Both the position numbers and the translations under genes were made by a program. A stretch of DNA of 9,614 nucleotides. Source: an uncultured Treponema sp. (lineage in GTDB: Bacteria > Spirochaetota > Spirochaetia > Treponematales > Treponemataceae). A model generated the notes under the pieces. It saw nothing but the letters and a program-made list of their open reading frames with translations. It searched no databases and was not told where the DNA came from. This document shows, piece by piece, positions 5,081 to 9,614 of this stretch. The stretch is taken from assembly GCA_905372205.1 (NCBI GenBank), contig CAJPOH010000017.1:1-9614 (forward strand), in the 5' to 3' direction. The stretch's first letter is position 1; every line of letters starts with the position of its first letter.

Positions 5081-6265
5081 ATGCGAAAAGACTATATAAG
5101 CGATGCTAAATGGCAACAGATTATGGAGTTTTCTAAAAACCTTCAAACTCCATGTGTTATAATCGACCTGGAAACAATCAAAAAGACATATAAAGACCTA
5201 ATAAAAAATTTTCCTTATGCAGATGTTTATTATGCTGTTAAAGCAAATCCAAACGAGGAAATATTAAAGATGCTTTTTGAACTTGGTTCTAGTTTTGATA
5301 TCGCCTCAATTTATGAATTAGACAAGGTGTTATCTTTAGGAATCCCTCCAGATAAGCTGAGTTATGGAAATACAATTAAAAAGGCGAAAGATATAGCTTA
5401 TTTCTACGAAAAAGGTGTCAGAATGTTTGCAACGGATAGCAAAGATGACTTAAAAAATATTGCACAATATGCACCTGGCTCTCGTGTTTACGTGAGAATC
5501 TTAGTTGAAAGCACAAGCAGTGCTGACTGGCCTCTTTCTCGCAAGTTTGGTTGCCATCCTGACATGGCTTATGACCTTTGCATTCAAGCAAGAGATACAG
5601 GACTTATTCCTTATGGAATCTCTTTCCATGTCGGAAGCCAACAACGAGATATTGGACAATGGAATGATGCATTGGCAAAAACAAAATATCTAATGGATTC
5701 TCTTGAAGAGGAAGAAGAAATTAAGCTTGAGATGATAAATATGGGTGGTGGTTTTCCTGCTGCTTATGTAACACCTGCAAACGATTTAACTGACTATGCG
5801 AAAGAAATAACTCGTTATTTGGAAGAAGATTTTGGCGAAGATCTTCCGCGTGTGATTATTGAACCTGGACGTTCTTTGGTAGGTAATAGTGGTGTGCTAA
5901 CTTCTGAAGTAGTATTGATCTCCAGAAAAAATAACACTGCCCTCTATAGATGGGTATATCTTGACACAGGTGTTTTCAATGGTCTTATTGAAACTTTGAA
6001 CGAATCAATAAAATATCCAATCATCACAGACAAAGATGAAGAATGCAAAAAATATGGTGAAGCCATTGTTGCAGGCCCTACTTGCGATAGTATGGACATA
6101 ATGTATGAAGATTACAGATGTTCACTTCCAACAAACCTAAAACAAGGAGACAGGGTATACTTTTTGAGTACTGGTGCATACACTTCAAGTTATGCCTCTG
6201 TTGAGTTTAATGGATTTCCACCAATAAAAACTTATGTTATGGGGCTGGATAAAGGAAAAAAATAA
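5081..6265 (+). CDS. Type III PLP-dependent ornithine/lysine decarboxylase
   Basis: The enzyme decarboxylates ornithine to putrescine, and possibly lysine to cadaverine, in the cytoplasm using pyridoxal phosphate. It is of the alanine-racemase-fold (eukaryotic ODC-like) type. At 394 residues it matches bacterial members. Visible motifs are YAVKANP with the Schiff-base Lys54, HVGSQ (183-187), GGGFPA (222-227), phosphate-binding EPGRS (261-265), DTGVFNG (295-301), GPTCDSMD (332-339) with the catalytic Cys335, and GAYTSSY (365-371). Cys335 and the GPTCDS box argue for ODC/LDC rather than diaminopimelate decarboxylase or carboxynorspermidine decarboxylase. ATG 5081 is preferred to an in-frame TTG at 5069 because the G-run at 5071-5075 can serve as Shine-Dalgarno. 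It has its own promoter and terminator, so it is a single-gene unit. Ornithine versus lysine preference cannot be decided here. Confidence 0.93.
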   Translation: MRKDYISDAKWQQIMEFSKNLQTPCVIIDLETIKKTYKDLIKNFPYADVYYAVKANPNEEILKMLFELGSSFDIASIYELDKVLSLGIPPDKLSYGNTIKKAKDIAYFYEKGVRMFATDSKDDLKNIAQYAPGSRVYVRILVESTSSADWPLSRKFGCHPDMAYDLCIQARDTGLIPYGISFHVGSQQRDIGQWNDALAKTKYLMDSLEEEEEIKLEMINMGGGFPAAYVTPANDLTDYAKEITRYLEEDFGEDLPRVIIEPGRSLVGNSGVLTSEVVLISRKNNTALYRWVYLDTGVFNGLIETLNESIKYPIITDKDEECKKYGEAIVAGPTCDSMDIMYEDYRCSLPTNLKQGDRVYFLSTGAYTSSYASVEFNGFPPIKTYVMGLDKGKK

Positions 6266-6288
6266 TAAGAAGGTTCTTTAATTTATAG

Positions 6289-6331
6289 AGCATTAAAAAA
6301 TCAAATAGTTTGATTTTTTAATGCTTTTTTT
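6289..6331 (+). terminator. Strong intrinsic terminator of the decarboxylase gene
   Basis: A perfect 17-bp stem pairs 6289-6305 with 6309-6325 around a 3-base TAG loop, followed by a run of T (6325-6331). It begins 23 bases after the decarboxylase stop. The stem is A/T-rich, but its length and T-tract make it convincing. Its symmetry, with A-runs on the left arm, could also allow some termination from the other strand. Confidence 0.93.
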
Positions 6332-6343
6332 ATTTTCGGAAAT

Positions 6344-6405
6344 TCGTTGAATCGCTACTACATACATAGTCGCCTTGTGTCCACTCTTTCAAGAGTGGAC
6401 ACAAG
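6344..6405. repeat. Intergenic repeat with 15-bp perfect inverted repeat
   Basis: CTTGTGTCCACTCTT (6374-6388) and its exact reverse complement (6391-6405) are separated by 2 bases. No T-tract follows, so it is not an obvious terminator. Just left, the 20 bases starting GCTACTACAT (near 6354) match hairpin 4 of the 1209-1342 cluster at 15 of 20 positions. The CCACTC/GAGTGG core also recurs in hairpin 2 there. The two intergenic regions therefore seem to hold degenerate copies of one repeat family. Confidence 0.6.
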
Positions 6406-6486
6406 CAGGAATTTGTTTTAATGCAACCTCATTCGAATTTGCATCCGTGTCAAAGACTTTAATTAACGTTTTTTTCAGTCAAACTA

Positions 6487-6515
6487 TTGCTTTATTCATA
6501 TTAAAAGAGTATATT
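6487..6515 (+). promoter_or_regulatory. Candidate promoter of the LolA-like gene
   Basis: TTGCTT (6487-6492), 17 bases, then TATATT (6510-6515, five of six matches to the -10 consensus). The -35 is weak. A start near 6522 would leave a leader of about 26 bases. A promoter is needed here because a strong terminator lies upstream. Confidence 0.45.
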
Positions 6516-6547
6516 TGTAAGTGTATTCTAATTATAAGAGGTATGTT

Positions 6548-7330
6548 ATGAAAAAGTATACTATTTGTTTGTTATTTTCTGTTGTTTGTCTTTTCTGTTT
6601 GTCAGCACAAAGTTTGACAGGTAAAGATATAATGTTAAAATCTAAAAATCGTGAGAAGCCTAAAACTTCAAGCTATAAGATTGAAATGACACTAATCAAT
6701 TCACGTGGAAATACAAGGGTACGTGAAGTTTCTGCATACAAAAAAGACTATGGAACAGACGAAAAAAGTGTTATGGTGTTCTTAAAACCGGCAGATGTTA
6801 AGGGCGTGGGTTATCTTTCAATTTCTTACGAAGAAATAGGCAAAAACGATGACCGCTGGCTGTATATGCCATCCTTAAAAAAGTCAAGGAGAATCACTGG
6901 TTCAAGCTCAGGTGATGACTTTATGGGTACAGACTTTACTTACGATGATATGTCAGGTCATGAAATTGAAGATTACACGTACACATTGCTTGGTGAAGAA
7001 AGTGTGAATGGCAAGAAGTGCTGGAAAGTTGAATCAATTCCACTTCCTAAAATCCGCTCAAATTATTCTAAGTTTGTTTCGTGGATTGACCAAGAATCTT
7101 TAATTCCTATAAAAGCAGAGTTTTATGACAAGCAATCTGCATTATTAAAGGAAATGAAAGTGCAATCTCTTAAAAAGATTGATGGTCTTTGGACAATAGA
7201 AAAAATACAAATGGAAAACTTTCAAAAAAAGCATAAGACAATCATCGAAACAAAAAAGATCGAAAACAATAAGCCGTTAAAAGATGAGCTTTTTAGAGTT
7301 TCAACCCTGGAATCAGGCACATTAAAATAA
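6548..7330 (+). CDS. LolA-like outer-membrane lipoprotein-sorting family protein
   Basis: The product is a periplasmic protein of the LolA-like fold (the COG2834 type), a beta half-barrel that shelters lipid or other hydrophobic cargo. ATG 6548 is chosen over GTG 6521 because AAGAGG (6536-6541) is 6 bases upstream and a clean signal peptide follows: MKKYTICLLFSVVCLFCLSA, cleaved before Gln21. The 260 residues contain the family's core: FLKPADVKGVGYLS (79-92) and WLYMPSLKKSRRITGSSSGD (104-123) followed by DFMGTDFTYDDM (124-135). A later segment resembles FVSWIDQESLIPIKAEFYD (176-194). Such proteins often sit beside RND/MMPL permeases and outer-membrane barrels. Here a barrel gene follows 98 bases on. 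The cargo is unknown, and it need not sort lipoproteins as true LolA does. Confidence 0.9.
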   Translation: MKKYTICLLFSVVCLFCLSAQSLTGKDIMLKSKNREKPKTSSYKIEMTLINSRGNTRVREVSAYKKDYGTDEKSVMVFLKPADVKGVGYLSISYEEIGKNDDRWLYMPSLKKSRRITGSSSGDDFMGTDFTYDDMSGHEIEDYTYTLLGEESVNGKKCWKVESIPLPKIRSNYSKFVSWIDQESLIPIKAEFYDKQSALLKEMKVQSLKKIDGLWTIEKIQMENFQKKHKTIIETKKIENNKPLKDELFRVSTLESGTLK

Positions 7331-7338
7331 CTGGTAGG

Positions 7339-7400
7339 CACTGATTAAATATAAAAATTACATCATTAATAATAATCTATCTTTAATCAGTGTTTTCTTT
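7339..7400 (+). terminator. Long-loop hairpin with T-rich tail between envelope genes
   Basis: CACTGATTAAA (7339-7349) pairs perfectly with TTTAATCAGTG (7382-7392), an 11-bp stem enclosing about 32 bases, followed by TTTTCTTT (7393-7400). It starts 8 bases after the LolA-like stop and ends 28 before the barrel gene. There is no room for a separate promoter after it, so a partial terminator that lowers downstream expression, or an mRNA-stabilising structure, is more likely than a full stop. Confidence 0.5.
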
Positions 7401-7428
7401 GCTCCCTTATCTTTAAGGAAATAAAATT

Positions 7429-8883
7429 ATGATTAAAAAATTCTCATTATGCTTAATGCTTTTGTTTATGGGTGGGTTTTGCTTAACCTATTCACAAGAG
7501 ATGGAAGAGACGGAGGAGTCTTCTTCTGATGAAGTCTATACAGAAGAAGACTCATATTTTGATGATGAAGGCTTGCAATTTGACTTTGGTGGCAAGATTG
7601 AGAGTGTGCATGGACTAGGTTTCCTTAAAAACTTTGATTATCTTGCCTCTCGCAATTTTGTTTCAGCTTTTGTGAAAATGTCATTGTATGGCTCATCTGC
7701 AAAAATCTCTGCAACAGCAGAATATAATTATCCAAACAAAGAAAGAACAGGATTTCGCTTAAACGAAGCTTACTATAAATATTCAAATAGCATTTTTGAA
7801 CTTTGCATTGGTCGCCAGCATGTTGTTTGGGGACAAGCCGATGGTTTTACGCTTACAAATGTAATTGCTGCAAAAGACACAAGAGAAATCACCAGCGTAA
7901 CAAACGATGATTCTCTTCTTCCAAGTGATGGAATTAGAGTAAAATTCTTTCACGATATTTTTACGTTTGATGCTATGGTTATTCCTTTCTTCACACCAAA
8001 TAAATTGCCTCCATTTTCTTTTGAACTTGGGAAAAATAAGCCACCGTTTTATATAGACTTGCCAACTGAGCAAAAGGCAAGTATATTTACACTTCCTATC
8101 GGTTACAAAAAAGATGAAGCAAAAACGCCTCGTCATGTTTTAGACACAGAAATGGGAATGCGTTTTTCTTTTTTCTTGCCACGCATAGATTTTTCTTTTT
8201 CTGCCTTTTATGGCTGGGACAAAAATCCTATGTTTGTAAGAGAAGGAGTTCTGAATACAGAAAAAAAGACTTTTCCACATCCAATAGGGGAACAAAATGT
8301 GCCCAAATCAATAGATGTAAATATAACTCCTGAATATTATAGAATTGCAATGTTTGGAACAGATGGGGCAATTCCTATAGGTGATGTGCTTCTTCGCTAT
8401 GAAGCAGCTTATGTATGGGGGCGTTATTTTGAACCAAAAGAGCAATTTGGAGCATTGCCAAAATATCCTTTGCCAGAAGGACCTATTGCACTCCCTTTTA
8501 ATAAACCTTTAAGAAAACATCAATTATTGATGTTGGCAGGGCTCGATTGGAATAGGAGTGGCTGGACTCTTTCAGCTCAATATTTTGAAGACTTAATTTT
8601 GGACCACAAAGATGATATAGCTCGCCCACTACATCAAGGCACAATTAGCTTAAACTTCTCCAAATCTTTTTTGCGAGAAACACTCAAAGCTAGCATAACA
8701 GGGGCAATAGGTGTGAATTATGGGGACACATTCTCAACATACTCAATTGACTATGCTATAACAGACAATTTCCATATTGCAACGGGTTTTGATGTCTACA
8801 CGAAAGGAAAAGACGGAAAAGGACAATTTTCTCAAATGAAAGATTTAAGCACATACTGGCTTAGAGGAAGATTTTCGTTTTAG
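7429..8883 (+). CDS. DUF1302-like outer-membrane beta-barrel protein
   Basis: The 484-residue protein begins with a signal peptide (MIKKFSLCLMLLFMGGFCLTYS, cleavage about residue 22). A very acidic stretch follows, 13 of 25 residues Asp/Glu from 24 to 48. The rest alternates hydrophobic and polar residues as in a transmembrane barrel and ends RGRFSF, with a terminal Phe typical of outer-membrane assembly signals. Residues 108-151 (FRLNEAYYKYSNSIFELCIG, then RQHVVWGQADGFTL, then KDTRE) resemble the conserved part of DUF1302 barrels, with the GRQxVxWGxADG core at 128-139. ATG 7429 has AAGGAA (7415-7420) 8 bases upstream. Pairing with the LolA-like gene suggests a joint role in envelope lipid or hydrophobic-compound transport. 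The family assignment is by motif and fairly likely. Confidence 0.8.
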   Translation: MIKKFSLCLMLLFMGGFCLTYSQEMEETEESSSDEVYTEEDSYFDDEGLQFDFGGKIESVHGLGFLKNFDYLASRNFVSAFVKMSLYGSSAKISATAEYNYPNKERTGFRLNEAYYKYSNSIFELCIGRQHVVWGQADGFTLTNVIAAKDTREITSVTNDDSLLPSDGIRVKFFHDIFTFDAMVIPFFTPNKLPPFSFELGKNKPPFYIDLPTEQKASIFTLPIGYKKDEAKTPRHVLDTEMGMRFSFFLPRIDFSFSAFYGWDKNPMFVREGVLNTEKKTFPHPIGEQNVPKSIDVNITPEYYRIAMFGTDGAIPIGDVLLRYEAAYVWGRYFEPKEQFGALPKYPLPEGPIALPFNKPLRKHQLLMLAGLDWNRSGWTLSAQYFEDLILDHKDDIARPLHQGTISLNFSKSFLRETLKASITGAIGVNYGDTFSTYSIDYAITDNFHIATGFDVYTKGKDGKGQFSQMKDLSTYWLRGRFSF

Positions 8884-8905
8884 AAATTTGAAGGAAGTTA
8901 AAAAA

Positions 8906-9614
8906 ATGGATTTGATATGTATTGCAGAAGCTATTCAATTAGCAAAAACCATAACACAAAAAAATATTACACCTTCTAATATTTCATATCTCATTCAGTA
9001 TGGTAGAATAAATAGATTTAATCGAGATGGGGATTTGTGTGTATCAAAAAATGAAATAGTAAACTACTATCAAAGTCAAAGCACAGAGCGTAAAAAAATA
9101 TGGCAGTCGTCTTTGGATAAGGATATAAATTGGACACTATCTTTTGAAAAATATAAAGAAGCAGAAACGACCAAGCATGTACACAGGATTCATCCATATA
9201 AAGGAAAGTTTATACCGCAACTTGTTGAATATTTTTTAGATAGTCATACAGATACTTTCAAACAAGAAGTGTTTTTTAATAAAGGAGATGTGATATTAGA
9301 TCCTTTCTGTGGTTCGGGAACAACTTTGGTGGAAGCTAATGAAAAAGGAATGCACGCTGTAGGTGTAGATATTTCTAATTTTAATGCAATGATTTCTAAT
9401 GTTAAACTAAGTTTGTGTGATTTTTCTATTCTTGAAACTGAAATAAAAGAAATTACCAATAAATTATCCTTTTTTGTATATGAAAGTAAAATACAAGAAT
9501 TTGAAGAAAAGCTAATGAATAAACTATCAGCTTTTAACAGTGTTTACTTCCCCTCTCCCCAATTTAAAATTGATTTGAGAAATAAAAAGATAAATGAGAA
9601 ACAATATGCAATAG
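8906..9614 (+). CDS. DNA methyltransferase (N6-adenine/N4-cytosine type), 3'-truncated by window
   Basis: The frame is open from ATG 8906 to the right edge (236 residues). AAGGAAG (8891-8897) is a good ribosome binding site 8 bases upstream. Residues 132-140 are LDPFCGSGTT-type motif I (S-adenosylmethionine binding), followed by LVEANEKGMHAVGVDISNFNA with the acidic motif II residue Asp155. HRIHPYKGKFIPQLVEYF (93-110) is the motif X-like segment commonly preceding motif I in amino-methyltransferases. The catalytic motif IV (DPPY or SPPY) is not yet reached, so the base methylated cannot be told. Residues about 5-55 look like a small helix-turn-helix (TPSNISYLIQYGRINRF, then VSKNEIVNYY). It starts 22 bases after the barrel gene without an obvious terminator. 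It probably belongs to a restriction-modification or orphan methylase locus beyond the window. Confidence 0.9.
   Translation, partial: MDLICIAEAIQLAKTITQKNITPSNISYLIQYGRINRFNRDGDLCVSKNEIVNYYQSQSTERKKIWQSSLDKDINWTLSFEKYKEAETTKHVHRIHPYKGKFIPQLVEYFLDSHTDTFKQEVFFNKGDVILDPFCGSGTTLVEANEKGMHAVGVDISNFNAMISNVKLSLCDFSILETEIKEITNKLSFFVYESKIQEFEEKLMNKLSAFNSVYFPSPQFKIDLRNKKINEKQYAI

Noticed and set aside
7783..8136. Minus-strand open frame of 117 codons
   Set aside because: It lies opposite the barrel gene's conserved GRQxVxWG region and is Cys/Lys/Phe-rich shadow sequence.
9244..9459. Minus-strand open frame
   Set aside because: It lies opposite methyltransferase motif I, so it is a shadow of the partial gene.

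Overview
The window looks like a low-GC spirochaete chromosome, most likely an oral or host-associated Treponema. The reasons are the AT-rich DNA, the infC-rpmI-rplT block followed by a coiled-coil gene and zapA, the lipoprotein with a relaxed lipobox, and the general look of the predicted proteins. This is judged by eye; no search was run. All genes that can be supported lie on the + strand.

Layout. Positions 1-274 hold no convincing gene but contain palindromic DNA. A predicted lipoprotein (275-1174) follows. Positions 1175-1524 form a gene-free stretch with five successive hairpins, a decayed reading frame on the - strand, and a strong promoter for the next operon. That operon (1525 to about 3891, possibly to 4852) encodes translation factor IF-3, ribosomal proteins L35 and L20, a coiled-coil protein, ZapA, a YaiI/YqxD-family (DUF188) protein and perhaps a zinc-ribbon membrane protein. 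Gaps are short, and zapA overlaps the DUF188 gene by ATGA. A second intergenic stretch (4853-5080) repeats part of the decayed minus-strand frame and carries the promoter of a PLP-dependent ornithine/lysine decarboxylase (5081-6265), which ends in a textbook intrinsic terminator. A third repeat-bearing stretch (6266-6547) precedes an envelope pair: a periplasmic LolA-like protein and a DUF1302-like outer-membrane beta-barrel. Just 22 bases further on, a DNA methyltransferase begins and runs off the right edge.

How they work together. The first operon joins translation initiation and large-subunit proteins to cell-division accessories (ZapA with a possible ZapB-like coiled-coil partner). The decarboxylase would make putrescine or cadaverine as a single-gene unit. 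The LolA-like and beta-barrel proteins probably act together in moving a hydrophobic or lipid substrate across the envelope, but the RND permease often found with such pairs is not here. The methyltransferase probably opens a restriction-modification or orphan-methylase locus outside the window.

No clearly new multi-gene system is visible. The best leads are the repeated, protein-like minus-strand remnants and hairpins in the intergenic DNA, the C-terminal QMDIF peptide on the coiled-coil division-associated protein (it resembles a sliding-clamp-binding motif), the uncharacterised zinc-ribbon membrane protein, and the methyltransferase with an apparent DNA-binding N-terminus.
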